Origin: CAZKFG01 sp964551985
GTDB lineage: Bacteria > Bacillota > Negativicutes > Acidaminococcales > JAISLQ01
Direction: 5' to 3'
Length of the DNA: 64,000 bases
Assembly (NCBI GenBank): GCA_964551985.1
Contig: CAZKFG010000002.1
Location: 21,389-85,388 of the forward strand
Part shown: one piece after another, positions 17,525 to 26,327 of the stretch
Layout: each line of letters opens with the position of its first letter
How positions within the stretch are numbered: the stretch's first letter is position 1
The notes under the pieces: model-generated
Databases searched by the model: none
What the model was told of the DNA's origin: nothing
What the model saw: only the letters and a program-made list of their open reading frames with translations
Program-made: the position numbers and the translations under genes

Positions 17525-18288
17525 ATTTTGTCAAACAAAGTTTGAACATTTTTAGTTGTAGTTTGTGCAACTTGTTCAAAATCGCTCTTGCGAATTTCTG
17601 CGATTTTTTGACAGACAAGTTCTACCATACAAGGACTATTGCGTTTTCCTCTAAATGGCACTGGGGTTAAATAGGGAGAATCCGTCTCTAGTAGCATGTA
17701 ATCAAGTGGTATATTCTGAGCAACTTCAACTGTTTTAACTGCATTTTTAAAAGTTACGCTCCCACCAAATGATAGATAAAATCCTTGTTTTAAAAGTACT
17801 TTTGCCATCTCCCAAGACCCTGAATAGCAGTGAAATACTCCTTTTAAGCCTCTACCTTCTGTTTGCATTATCTGCAAAATATCAGAATGCGCATCTCTGT
17901 CATGGATAATCACGGGTAAATCAAGTTGTCTTGCCAAATCAAGCTGCCTAATAAACACCTGTTTTTGTATATCGCGTGGTGAGTGATCATAATAATAGTC
18001 CAGTCCAATCTCACCAATAGCCACAACTTTTTGCTTTTTAGCATATTCAGCTAAAATATCCTCATCATTTTTTTGCATCAACTTAGCCTCGTGTGGATGA
18101 AAACCAACGGCGGCATAAATATTAGAAAAATTATCCGAAAATTCTACTGCCATTTTAGAGGTCTGCAAATCCGTACCAGGATTGATAACACCAACTAGTT
18201 TATCAAGGCACTCTTGCAATACCTCTTGCCTATCTTGCTGATAATCAGAATCATCCAAATGAGCGTGTGAATCAAATAATAATTTCAT
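17500..18288 (-). CDS. tatD: TatD-family metal-dependent DNase
   Basis: TIM-barrel hydrolase, 262 aa. Metal ligands visible are DSHAHLDD at residues 6-13, the GEIGLDYYYD glutamate near residue 93, VIIHDRDAH, FHCYSGS, and the late ETDSPYLTP aspartate. Members are 3'-5' exonucleases or D-aminoacyl-tRNA deacylase-like enzymes; the cellular role is not fixed. It lies 1 nt after metG, the B. subtilis metS-yabD arrangement. Confidence 0.92.
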   Translation of the reverse strand: MKLLFDSHAHLDDSDYQQDRQEVLQECLDKLVGVINPGTDLQTSKMAVEFSDNFSNIYAAVGFHPHEAKLMQKNDEDILAEYAKKQKVVAIGEIGLDYYYDHSPRDIQKQVFIRQLDLARQLDLPVIIHDRDAHSDILQIMQTEGRGLKGVFHCYSGSWEMAKVLLKQGFYLSFGGSVTFKNAVKTVEVAQNIPLDYMLLETDSPYLTPVPFRGKRNSPCMVELVCQKIAEIRKSDFEQVAQTTTKNVQTLFDKIKPNIISK

Positions 18289-18289
18289 G

Positions 18290-20209
18290 TTATTTAACCT
18301 TGCTACCGGATTTTAAGCCGTCGACCTGTACTACTTTTAGATTTCCTTGATCATCAGATGCTGACAAAATCATGCCACAAGACTCTATTCCACGAAGTTT
18401 TATCGGTTTTAAATTAGCAACCACAACAACGCTTTTGCCAACTAATTCTTCTGGCTTATAATGCATAGCAATGCCAGATACAATTGTCCGCTCTTGACCT
18501 GCTATATCTAAAGTAAATTTCAGTAATTTGTCTGCTTTTTCTACCTTTTCACAAGCTAAAACTTTAGCTAAACACAAATCCATTTTAGCAAAATCATCAA
18601 TAGTTATTTGCTCTGCTTCACTTTGCATTTGTTGTTTCTTTTCTGTTTTTTGCTCTTTTACAGCTGGTTTTTCTTCAATAATTTCAATTCTAGGGAAAAT
18701 TGGTTCGCCCTTTACTACTCTAGTACCATCAGCAATCTCGCCCCATTTTTTAGCATCTTGCAAAGAAAATACTTCTGGCGTGCGAACACCAAGTTGAGTT
18801 AAAATTTTAGGACTTGTTATAGGCATAAACGGTTGTATGAGCATTGCTACAACCCTTAATGTTTCAGCTAGGTTGTATAAAACAGTGTTCAAATAATCTT
18901 TCTTGTTCTCGTCTTTGGCAAGCGCCCAAGGCGACGTTTCGTCAATATATTTATTAGCACGAGATACTAACTGCCAAATACTTTTTAAAGCATCGTTTAT
19001 TTCCATTTTATCCATATGCAAGACAAAGTTTTCAGTAGTTTTTTGAGTAAGTTCTTGTAACGCTTGTTCTAAAGTAGTATTTTCTGAACGTTTGTAGATA
19101 ATTCCTTGATTAAAGCGCTCAATCATGTTGACCGTTCTATGTAATAAATTCCCAAGGTCATTAGCTAAATCGGCATTTATTCTGTTTATCAAAGCATCAC
19201 GAGAAAAATTGCCGTCAGCACCAAGTGTGATTTCTCTTAGTAGAAAATATCTTATGCTATCCGCGCCAAATTCTTCAATTAATAGCAGTGGATCGACAAC
19301 ATTCCCTTTGGATTTTGACATTTTATCACCGTCAATTACAAGCCACCCATGACCGTATACTTGTTTTGGCAGTGGTAAATCCATCGCCATTAGCATAATT
19401 GGCCAAATAATGGTGTGAAAACGAACAATTTCTTTCCCAACCAAATGCAAATTTGCTGGCCAATATTTGTTGAATTTTTCCATATCTTCAAACATACCTG
19501 CTGCCGTAACATAGTTTATTACCGCATCAAACCAGACGTAAATTGTATGCTTTTTATCAAAAGGAACTGGTATTCCCCAATCAAAGGTTGAACGCGAGAC
19601 ACTTAGGTCTTCTAAGCCTTGTTTGACAAAATTAATCATCTCATTACGACGTGAAGCAGGGGTTATAAAATCAGGATTGTTTTGAATAAATTCTAGCCAT
19701 CTGTCAGCATATGCAGACATACGGAAAAAATAACTTTCCTCTTTCATTGTTTCAACAGGTCTATTGCAATCCGGGCAATTACCATCAACTAACTGACGTT
19801 CTAGCCAAAAAGCTTCACATTGAACGCAATATTTTCCTTCATATTCTGATTTATAAATATCGCCTTTATCGTAGAGCTTTTGGAAAAAATACTGCACAGT
19901 CTTGTGCTGGCGTTCTTGGCTTGTTCTTATAAAATCATCATAAGATATATCTAGCTTTTCCCAAAGCAATTTAAAGTTTTCGATAATATTTGTAACATAT
20001 TCTAATGGTGATACACCGTTTTCTTCGGCTTTTCGTTGGATTTTTTGACCGTGTTCATCAGAGCCTGTGACAAATAGAACATCTTTGCCAACAAATCGAT
20101 GATAACGCGCTAAAGCATCTGCAATAGTAGTGCAATATGCGTGACCTATATGCAGTTTGTCACTTGGATAATAAATAGGGGTAGTAATATAAAAAGTTTC
20201 TTTTTTCAT
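18290..20209 (-). CDS. metG: Methionyl-tRNA synthetase with C-terminal tRNA-binding domain
   Basis: Class I synthetase, 639 aa. HIGH motif as KLHIGHAY (residues ~19-26), KMSKS as DKMSKSKGN near residue 297, and a zinc knuckle (CVQCEAF ... CPDCNRP) around residues 127-150. After a linker rich in Glu/Lys/Gln, residues ~535-639 form an EMAP/Trbp111-type domain (FAKMDLCLAKVLACEKV, SGIAMHY, NLKPIKLRGIESCGM). The ATG overlaps the rsmI stop by 4 nt. No T-box leader is possible here because translation is coupled to rsmI. Confidence 0.97.
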   Translation of the reverse strand: MKKETFYITTPIYYPSDKLHIGHAYCTTIADALARYHRFVGKDVLFVTGSDEHGQKIQRKAEENGVSPLEYVTNIIENFKLLWEKLDISYDDFIRTSQERQHKTVQYFFQKLYDKGDIYKSEYEGKYCVQCEAFWLERQLVDGNCPDCNRPVETMKEESYFFRMSAYADRWLEFIQNNPDFITPASRRNEMINFVKQGLEDLSVSRSTFDWGIPVPFDKKHTIYVWFDAVINYVTAAGMFEDMEKFNKYWPANLHLVGKEIVRFHTIIWPIMLMAMDLPLPKQVYGHGWLVIDGDKMSKSKGNVVDPLLLIEEFGADSIRYFLLREITLGADGNFSRDALINRINADLANDLGNLLHRTVNMIERFNQGIIYKRSENTTLEQALQELTQKTTENFVLHMDKMEINDALKSIWQLVSRANKYIDETSPWALAKDENKKDYLNTVLYNLAETLRVVAMLIQPFMPITSPKILTQLGVRTPEVFSLQDAKKWGEIADGTRVVKGEPIFPRIEIIEEKPAVKEQKTEKKQQMQSEAEQITIDDFAKMDLCLAKVLACEKVEKADKLLKFTLDIAGQERTIVSGIAMHYKPEELVGKSVVVVANLKPIKLRGIESCGMILSASDDQGNLKVVQVDGLKSGSKVK

Positions 20210-21048
20210 TGTGGTTCTTCCTCCAATAATCGCCTGTACAGTTCATTTTTTTTCACACCAAACTCTTGGGCAATTTGTTTCATACTTTCTTTTTTATCAA
20301 AACCTGCTTTTATAAGTTGCTGCAGCTTTAAAAAGGCTATTTCCTGAACATTTTCCTCCTCTTGCGGAAGCTCGTTTTTTTGTACTACTATAGTAAATTC
20401 TCCGCGCGGTGGTTTCCCCTCTAGCCACAATAGGCTATCTTGTATACTACCACGAAAAAATTCTTCATATAACTTTGTCAGCTCTCTAGCTAAAGCAATT
20501 TTCCTATCACCAAATATTTCTTGCATCTCTGTAAGCACTTGCACTATCCTGTGTGGTGCTTCATATAAAATAATTGTCGCAGGCAAATTTTGCCATTGTC
20601 GTAATTGTTCTTGTCGATGTTTTTTTGTTTTTGGTAAAAACCCGCCAAAAAAAAATGGCGTTGTGCATATCCCTGATGCTATCAATGCACATAGCGCAGC
20701 ATTAGCTCCTGGTAAAGGAATTATTTTTATATTTTTATCAACCGCAAGCTGCACAAGGTGTTCACCAGGGTCTGCAATGCCAGGATAGCCAGCATCACTT
20801 ACTAATGCAATATTTTTACCTTGCAATAGTAAATTTATTAATTCAGGACCTACTCTATCTTTGTTATGCTCGTGATAGCTAAATAGTTTTTTATTTATTT
20901 GTAAATGATTGAGTAGTTTTTTCGTATGGCTTGTGTCTTCTGCCGCAATTAAATCAACCTGCTCTAATGTTTTGACAAGTCTTAAAGTAATATCTTCAAG
21001 ATTACCAATTGGCGTTGCACACAGATACAAATTTCCTGTCTCTTGCAA
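20206..21048 (-). CDS. rsmI: 16S rRNA (cytidine1402-2'-O)-methyltransferase
   Basis: Tetrapyrrole-methylase-fold rRNA enzyme, 280 aa. Signatures: LYLCATPIGNLEDITLRL near the N-terminus, AAEDTSHTKKLLNH, SDAGYPGIADPG, PLPGANAALCAL, and the C-terminal helical segment. The start appears to be TTG 21048, 8 nt after GAGG. It lies between trmN6/yabB and metG as in B. subtilis, without the intervening yazA and abrB. Confidence 0.95.
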   Translation of the reverse strand: MQETGNLYLCATPIGNLEDITLRLVKTLEQVDLIAAEDTSHTKKLLNHLQINKKLFSYHEHNKDRVGPELINLLLQGKNIALVSDAGYPGIADPGEHLVQLAVDKNIKIIPLPGANAALCALIASGICTTPFFFGGFLPKTKKHRQEQLRQWQNLPATIILYEAPHRIVQVLTEMQEIFGDRKIALARELTKLYEEFFRGSIQDSLLWLEGKPPRGEFTIVVQKNELPQEEENVQEIAFLKLQQLIKAGFDKKESMKQIAQEFGVKKNELYRRLLEEEPQ

Positions 21049-21069
21049 CTTAATCGCCTCATTTTTAAA

Positions 21070-21789
21070 TTATTTTTTATCAAAACAATTATAGTGCAAC
21101 ATCATCTGTTTAGTATAATTATTTTGATTATCATAAACAAAAAGTGGTGGCAAAACATCAAGCCCTTGATTAGAGCCATATCTTGCCTCAAGCAAAAACA
21201 GACTTGCTTTTTTTTGCTCGTTAGAATGGACAAACTGCAAACGTTTAGGTTGCAGTTTGTTAGATATGCAATAGCTCAAAATTTCATCTAGTCGTTCTGG
21301 TAACTGAACAATGTTTAGCTTGCCACCATATTTTAAAAGATATTTTGCTGCAGCTATAAAATCAAGTGTACTGCCATCTTGCTCGTGGCAAGCTGTTTTA
21401 TCGTTTCCTGCTCTTAATCTGCCATGACCTAGCTTTCGATAGGGCGGATTTGTAACAACAATGTCAAATTGACCACTGATAAAACTGTCTTTTATATTTT
21501 TTACATCACATTTTTGAGCAAAAACTTTGTCTGTCAAATTATTTTTTACAATACTTTCAGCAAACAAAGACAATGTGACATCATTTATATCTATCCCTGT
21601 AACGCTAAAAGCACTTTTACAAGCCACAAGCATTGCTATAGAACCTGTGCCAGTACCTAAATCAATAACTTTTTGCTTTGGGTTGATGTTGGCAAATGAT
21701 GCTAACAAAATTGCATCTAAAGTAAATTTAAACTCTTTATCATCTTGATATATAAACAATCCATTTGGCAGAGTGTTTAGTTCTTTCAT
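21070..21789 (-). CDS. yabB: tRNA1(Val) A37 N6-methyltransferase-like protein (YabB)
   Basis: SAM-dependent methylase, 239 aa. The SAM motif is VIDLGTGTGSIAMLVA near residue 42 and the N6-adenine catalytic motif is IVVTNPPYRKLGHGR near residue 110. The homologue in E. coli (TrmN6/YfiC) methylates tRNA1(Val); Bacillota YabB proteins have the same fold. It follows ricT by 3 nt and precedes rsmI by 21 nt in one operon. Confidence 0.86.
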   Translation of the reverse strand: MKELNTLPNGLFIYQDDKEFKFTLDAILLASFANINPKQKVIDLGTGTGSIAMLVACKSAFSVTGIDINDVTLSLFAESIVKNNLTDKVFAQKCDVKNIKDSFISGQFDIVVTNPPYRKLGHGRLRAGNDKTACHEQDGSTLDFIAAAKYLLKYGGKLNIVQLPERLDEILSYCISNKLQPKRLQFVHSNEQKKASLFLLEARYGSNQGLDVLPPLFVYDNQNNYTKQMMLHYNCFDKK

Positions 21790-21792
21790 ATA

Positions 21793-22623
21793 TTAAATAA
21801 TAATATCACTAGCATCTGTTATTTCATCAAAGCTAATGTTGACAATATTTGTCTCTGAAAGTTTTATAGCCGCTGTACGCTCTTTTTTATTTAAGTTGAC
21901 AACAGTTCCTTCACCAAGAGAAGTCATAACTTGACTACCTACTTTTGGCAATTTTTCTTTTCTGTCACAACAGCTTTTTTCACTTACATATAAATGATTT
22001 TCATATTTTAAGCAGCACATCAAGCGACTGCAAATTCCGGAAATCTTTGTTGGATTTAAAGATAAATTTTGATCTTTTGCCATTTTGATAGAAACAGGCT
22101 CAAAATCTCCTAAAAATGTAGCGCAGCATAATGTTCTGCCACAACTACCTATGCCATTTAGCATTTTTGCCTGATCACGCACACCAATTTGCCTAAGTTC
22201 GATGCGTGTACGGAAAATTGCTGCTAAGTCTTTGACCAACTCGCGAAAATCTATCCGACCTTCTGCTGTAAAATAAAAAATTATTTTATTAACATCAAAA
22301 GTATATTCCACATCTAAAAGTTTCATTTGCAAATTATGATTTTTTATTTTTTCTTCACAAATAGTAAATGCTTCTTTTTCTTTTTTCTTATTTTGTTCAT
22401 ATTTTGCAGAATCTTGGCTTGTAGCCTTACGTAAAACCGGTTTTAACGGTTGTACAATCTCATGTTCTTGAAGTTGCCTTTTGCCAACTACCACATGTCC
22501 ATACTCTAATCCACGCACAGTTTCGACAATAGCAAAATCACCTTTATCAATATCTATATCAACAGGATCAAAATAGTAGATTTTGCAAGCTTTTTTAAAT
22601 CGTATTCCGATAACAGTAGTCAC
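21793..22623 (-). CDS. ricT: PSP1-domain protein RicT (YaaT)
   Basis: A 276-aa cytoplasmic protein. Known homologues form a complex with RicA and RicF that carries [4Fe-4S] clusters and helps RNase Y process mRNAs. The PSP1 domain occupies residues ~60-145 (VDFR/RIDFRELVKDLAAIFRTRIELRQIGVRD, quoted in part as ELVKDLAAIFRTRIELR). The Cys-rich stretch is CGRTLCCATFL, ICSRLMCCLKYE and SEKSCCDR. RicA and RicF are not in the window. The start is GTG 22623 with AAGGAGG 7 nt upstream, inside the end of holB (29-nt overlap). Confidence 0.9.
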   Translation of the reverse strand: MTTVIGIRFKKACKIYYFDPVDIDIDKGDFAIVETVRGLEYGHVVVGKRQLQEHEIVQPLKPVLRKATSQDSAKYEQNKKKEKEAFTICEEKIKNHNLQMKLLDVEYTFDVNKIIFYFTAEGRIDFRELVKDLAAIFRTRIELRQIGVRDQAKMLNGIGSCGRTLCCATFLGDFEPVSIKMAKDQNLSLNPTKISGICSRLMCCLKYENHLYVSEKSCCDRKEKLPKVGSQVMTSLGEGTVVNLNKKERTAAIKLSETNIVNISFDEITDASDIII

Positions 22624-23626
22624 AATCTGCCTCCTTTTTATACATGTTTGAAATTAAAATGTACAATCCTTCCATAGCAAGTCTTACATTAGATGAACTG
22701 CTCAAAGCAAAATAAGTTTTATCAATATTTTCTAAAAACTCTTTAAAATAAGTTACATCAAACTCTTTAAATAATACTTTTATATCTGTCTTTAAATCAA
22801 TATTACAAATGTTGTCATCATTACAGAAAAGCATTTGCCAACCGTCTTTAGCAAAGGTTGTCAAGTATTGACAAATTGTCATGGCATCTTCCCGTTCTAA
22901 TTTTTCTGTAAATGTTGTTGCAAAAAAGTAATCGCCTTGACTACATTTTTGTAAAAATTCTAGTGACTGTAATCTTAATTTTTGAATGTGTGGTTCTTTA
23001 TAATGCAACAATTGTCCGATACAACCATTCGCCAATGAGCATACTATTTGCTCATTTTCAACCTCTATATTATTATCAACTAAATATTTATGTAGTTGAT
23101 TATCTGTCAAAGAAAGTGTTTTTAAAATAACCGCTCTTGAAGCGATAGTTGGCAAAATAAATTCGCCATCTTGATAAAGCAATAAAAAAATCCAACCTTC
23201 AGGTGGCTCTTCCAGTAGTTTTAACAAACTATTGGCAGCAGGCAAAGTGAGCAAATGCGCTTTATTTATTATAACTACTCGATATTTTCCCATCTTTGAT
23301 AAAAAAGCAGCCTCTTTGATTAAAACCCTTACTTGTTCTATGCTGATAGAGTTTTTTAGCTCTTGAGAATCTTTTTTTTGTTCAGGTTCAATAAAAAAAT
23401 AATCTGGATGAGCATCTTGCTCAAACAACTTACAAGATAAACACTTTCCACAAGCATCTTGACCACTACTACACAAAATAGCTTTGGCAAAAGTTTTTGC
23501 TAACATTGTTTTGCCTACACTTTTTGGACCGGCAAGCAAAAAAGCATGCGGTTTTTGCTCACTTATAAGCACTTTTTTAAAAAATTCTTTTATTTTTTCA
23601 TGTCCAATAATATCATTCCACCGCAC
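22595..23626 (-). CDS. holB: DNA polymerase III delta-prime subunit
   Basis: Clamp-loader AAA+ subunit, 343 aa. It has AGPKSVGKTMLAKTFA (Walker A, near residue 32), a zinc-binding cysteine cluster CSSGQDACGKCLSCK, VVIINKAHLLT (degenerate Walker B) and the sensor-1 segment SLLKLLEEPPEG. C-terminal helical domains are present but divergent. It is downstream of yaaR and overlaps ricT, the tmk-yaaR-holB-ricT order of B. subtilis. Confidence 0.94.
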   Translation of the reverse strand: MRWNDIIGHEKIKEFFKKVLISEQKPHAFLLAGPKSVGKTMLAKTFAKAILCSSGQDACGKCLSCKLFEQDAHPDYFFIEPEQKKDSQELKNSISIEQVRVLIKEAAFLSKMGKYRVVIINKAHLLTLPAANSLLKLLEEPPEGWIFLLLYQDGEFILPTIASRAVILKTLSLTDNQLHKYLVDNNIEVENEQIVCSLANGCIGQLLHYKEPHIQKLRLQSLEFLQKCSQGDYFFATTFTEKLEREDAMTICQYLTTFAKDGWQMLFCNDDNICNIDLKTDIKVLFKEFDVTYFKEFLENIDKTYFALSSSSNVRLAMEGLYILISNMYKKEADCDYCYRNTI

Positions 23627-23635
23627 AATTACACC

Positions 23636-24085
23636 TTAAATATACAAATCTACAAGCATTCCGTGTATCGCCCCTAAACGCTCCATTATAGATAATTGTT
23701 TCGCTTGTCCACACCTTACATCTTCCGCCAGATTTGCCATTTCATCATCTATTTTTCTAATAACGCTATACATTTTTTGTCTGCCTCGATTATCCCAACC
23801 GAATTTTGTTTCCATAGTATAAGATCTATTGACAGTTTCACCGACAAAATCACGTACTAAATTGCGATAGTTGCGAAGTTCTGAATAAGTCGGACTTTGA
23901 GTAAGTTTTGAGCCTTGATCTTTTATTTTCTCTAAGAGCTTTTCTAACCTTTGACGATAGTTATCATCAATATTTTTGGCTAGCTCAGTCGTAAAAAGTT
24001 TTTGCGGCTTTTCTACTTGCTCTACTGTATCACGCTCGCTTTGTATTGCTGCAGCAGGCATATTAGCATTTGGGTGAACTTTCAT
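23636..24085 (-). CDS. yaaR: DUF327 (YaaR-like) protein
   Basis: A 149-aa helical protein of unknown function. DUF327 features are the SELRNYRNLVRDFVGE stretch, SYTMETKFGWDNRGRQKMY and a C-terminal helix pair. It starts within the last codons of tmk (23-nt overlap) with GGAGG 9 nt before ATG 24085. Its place between tmk and holB is the same in B. subtilis. YaaQ, usually beside it, is absent. Confidence 0.85.
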   Translation of the reverse strand: MKVHPNANMPAAAIQSERDTVEQVEKPQKLFTTELAKNIDDNYRQRLEKLLEKIKDQGSKLTQSPTYSELRNYRNLVRDFVGETVNRSYTMETKFGWDNRGRQKMYSVIRKIDDEMANLAEDVRCGQAKQLSIMERLGAIHGMLVDLYI

Positions 24086-24731
24086 CTTTTTGTCCTCCTT
24101 TAATATTTGTCAATTTTTCTTGTACTATTTTAACGATGCTCTCTTGCATCTGTTCAATAGTTTTTGTAGCATCTATTATTACTATTTTATCTAGATTTTG
24201 TTTGGCTAACTGTAAAAAACCCTGCTGTACAAGCTTTTGAAATTCTAGTCCTTCTTTTTCTATTCTATCTAGGCTTTTACGCTTTTTTATCCTGTGTGCC
24301 AAAAATTCCACTGGTGCATCAAGTACAAAAGTCAAATCTGGTTGCAGCCCATCAGTAGAAAAAAGGTTAACTGTCTGTAAAACATCTATGCCAAGACCTC
24401 TTGCAATTCCTTGATAAACAAACGTAGAGTGGCTAAAGCGATCTGATACTACTATCTTATCATCTTTCAGCGCAGGCATTATAATTTTATCAACATGTTC
24501 ACTGCGTGCCGCTAAATATAATAGTGTCTCTGTACGACTGGTCATGTGATTTTCAGGATCTAACAGAATATTTCTTACCTGCTCACCCGTTTTCGTACCA
24601 CCAGGCTCTCTTGTTGCTAGTGCATCTATATTATTTTGCTTAAAATACTCCATTAAAAGTTGAATTTGTGTCGACTTTCCAACACCATCTGCACCTTCAA
24701 ATGTTAAAAAATAGCCTTTTTTATTTTGCAT
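24063..24731 (-). CDS. tmk: Thymidylate kinase
   Basis: Phosphorylates dTMP to dTDP, 222 aa. P-loop TFEGADGVGKSTQ at residues ~10-22, the DR(S/F) motif VVSDRFSHSTFVYQG near residue 100, and the LID segment RIKKRKSLDRIE. It lies 1 nt after the Orn/Lys/Arg decarboxylase gene; the same neighbour pair (yaaO-tmk) is present in B. subtilis. Confidence 0.96.
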   Translation of the reverse strand: MQNKKGYFLTFEGADGVGKSTQIQLLMEYFKQNNIDALATREPGGTKTGEQVRNILLDPENHMTSRTETLLYLAARSEHVDKIIMPALKDDKIVVSDRFSHSTFVYQGIARGLGIDVLQTVNLFSTDGLQPDLTFVLDAPVEFLAHRIKKRKSLDRIEKEGLEFQKLVQQGFLQLAKQNLDKIVIIDATKTIEQMQESIVKIVQEKLTNIKGGQKDESSPKC

Positions 24732-24732
24732 A

Positions 24733-26142
24733 TTATGCTACCACACTAATATAAATTTGTTTTGTTTTACCACTATTTTCTAGATACTGCTTGCAGTATT
24801 CAACCAAATCTTGGCTTATAATCTCACCTGGTAAAATTACCGGTATCCCAGGTGGATAAAAAGTTATCTCTTGGGTACTTATTTTACCAACAGCCTGACT
24901 TAAAAGCATTTTTTTGCTTTTAGCATAAAATGCTTCTCGCGGCGTTATTGCCATTTGGCATATAGGTATATTAGGTAAAAAAACTTGTTTTTTGCTTTTA
25001 TGCTTGGACTTTGCCAACTCTTTCAAAACAGAAATACTTTTATCTATATAATTAATATCGTCACAATAAGTCAATAAAAATAGTATATTAAAATTATCTG
25101 CTAATTCTACAGCTAATTTATGTTTGCGCAAAAATTCTGCCGCTTTAAAACCTGTAATACCAAGCTCTGATACATTAACAGTTACTTTTGTGTAATCAAA
25201 TAAATTGCTTTTTATCGCTTCTTTAGGTTCAAATAACTTTAATCCATCTATTTTTTTCATTTCATCTCTCATATATTCGGCAAGAGCAAACGCCCTATCA
25301 GCCATTTGCTGACCATGATAGAAAAGCTGATGACACGCTGCATCAAGAGAGGCTAATAACAACTGATTAGGACTTGTTGTTGTCAAAAAACTCATTGCTT
25401 GTTGAATTTTTTGTATATCTATTCTATTTGAATTTATATGTAAAATAGAGCACTGTGTCAAAGCACCAACTATCTTGTGCGTGCTTTGGGCGCAAGCATC
25501 ACAGCCTGCTTGTATAGCCGATTTTGGCAGTTTGCTACTAAACCCTAAGTGTGGACCGTGCGCTTCATCCACCAGCATAAATGTTTTTTTCTCTTTGATA
25601 ATTTTGGCAATTTTTTCTAAATCTGCCCCCACTCCATAATAATTAGGGCTTGTCAAAAATACTGCTCGAACTTTTTCTTTTGACAATGCTTGTGAAATCT
25701 GCTCTGTTAAAATCTGCAAACTAACACCAAACTCATCATCATAATTAGGATATATATATATTGGCACAACACCTGTTAAAACAAGCGAACTAATAATGCT
25801 TCTATGTGCATTACGTGGCAATAAAATTTTATCACCCTCTTTGAGCGTACCCAAAAGCATTGCTTGCAAAGCTCCTGTTGTACCATTTACTGAAAAAAAG
25901 CTTTTTTTCGCACCATACAAACTTGCCGCTTCTTTTTGCGCTACTTTCAAGGCGTGATTTGGACTGTGAATATCATCTAGTTCACTCATCAAAGATACAT
26001 CCATCTTCAAGCTATCATCTAGTATCTTTTTTAGCTGTTCAAATGCACCACGACCACCTTTATGTCCTGGTGTATGAAAAGGATAAACATCTTGTTGTAA
26101 ATATCCTTGCAATAAAGTCAAAAAAGCGAGTGTATGTTGCAC
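24733..26142 (-). CDS. Orn/Lys/Arg decarboxylase family protein, PLP fold I (YaaO/SpeA-like)
   Basis: PLP-dependent amino-acid decarboxylase of the aspartate-aminotransferase fold, 469 aa. Motifs: PFHTPGHKGG, FFSVNGTTGALQAM, the PLP aspartate in LVDEAHGPHLGF, and the Schiff-base lysine in QSTHKIVGALTQ near residue 223. The C-terminal domain has FYPPGIPVILPGE. It could act on arginine, lysine or ornithine; sequence alone does not decide. The start is GTG 26142 with GGAGA upstream and its own promoter at 26178-26206. It heads the decarboxylase-tmk-yaaR-holB-ricT-yabB-rsmI-metG-tatD operon. Confidence 0.88.
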   Translation of the reverse strand: MQHTLAFLTLLQGYLQQDVYPFHTPGHKGGRGAFEQLKKILDDSLKMDVSLMSELDDIHSPNHALKVAQKEAASLYGAKKSFFSVNGTTGALQAMLLGTLKEGDKILLPRNAHRSIISSLVLTGVVPIYIYPNYDDEFGVSLQILTEQISQALSKEKVRAVFLTSPNYYGVGADLEKIAKIIKEKKTFMLVDEAHGPHLGFSSKLPKSAIQAGCDACAQSTHKIVGALTQCSILHINSNRIDIQKIQQAMSFLTTTSPNQLLLASLDAACHQLFYHGQQMADRAFALAEYMRDEMKKIDGLKLFEPKEAIKSNLFDYTKVTVNVSELGITGFKAAEFLRKHKLAVELADNFNILFLLTYCDDINYIDKSISVLKELAKSKHKSKKQVFLPNIPICQMAITPREAFYAKSKKMLLSQAVGKISTQEITFYPPGIPVILPGEIISQDLVEYCKQYLENSGKTKQIYISVVA

Positions 26143-26177
26143 TTTTATCTCCTAAAGATATAAAATGTGTAATTTTT

Positions 26178-26206
26178 ATTCTACCATAATATAATACTAT
26201 AAGCAA
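26178..26206 (-). promoter_or_regulatory. Promoter of the decarboxylase-tmk-holB operon
   Basis: Minus-strand TTGCTT (26201-26206), 17-nt spacer, TAGAAT (26178-26183), 36 nt before the GTG start. It lies just downstream of a terminator and so gives the operon its own start. Confidence 0.68.
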
Positions 26207-26253
26207 ATGCAATCAGTCTTTTTCCACTGCTAGACAAAAGCAAAACGAATATA

Positions 26254-26313
26254 TAAAAAAACAACCTCCAGTGCTTTGCAACTGCAATTTGCAGGTACCA
26301 AACTCTCGAGGTT
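26254..26313 (-). terminator. Long multi-helix terminator after ldc
   Basis: On the minus strand an outer stem AACCTC/GAGGTT (26308-26313 with 26263-26268) encloses smaller paired segments (TTTG/CAAA and CTGC/GCAG) and is followed by GTTTTTTTATATA. It lies 14 nt past the lysine/ornithine decarboxylase stop. The insert is larger than in an ordinary terminator, so extra regulation is possible. Confidence 0.6.
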
Positions 26314-26327
26314 ATGATAAATATATT

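Noticed and set aside
26281..26313. GGTACC motif recalling the T-box sequence
   Set aside because: The flanking bases (TTTGGTACCTGC on the minus strand) do not match the T-box bulge, and no upstream specifier stem is present; it is part of the terminator of ldc.
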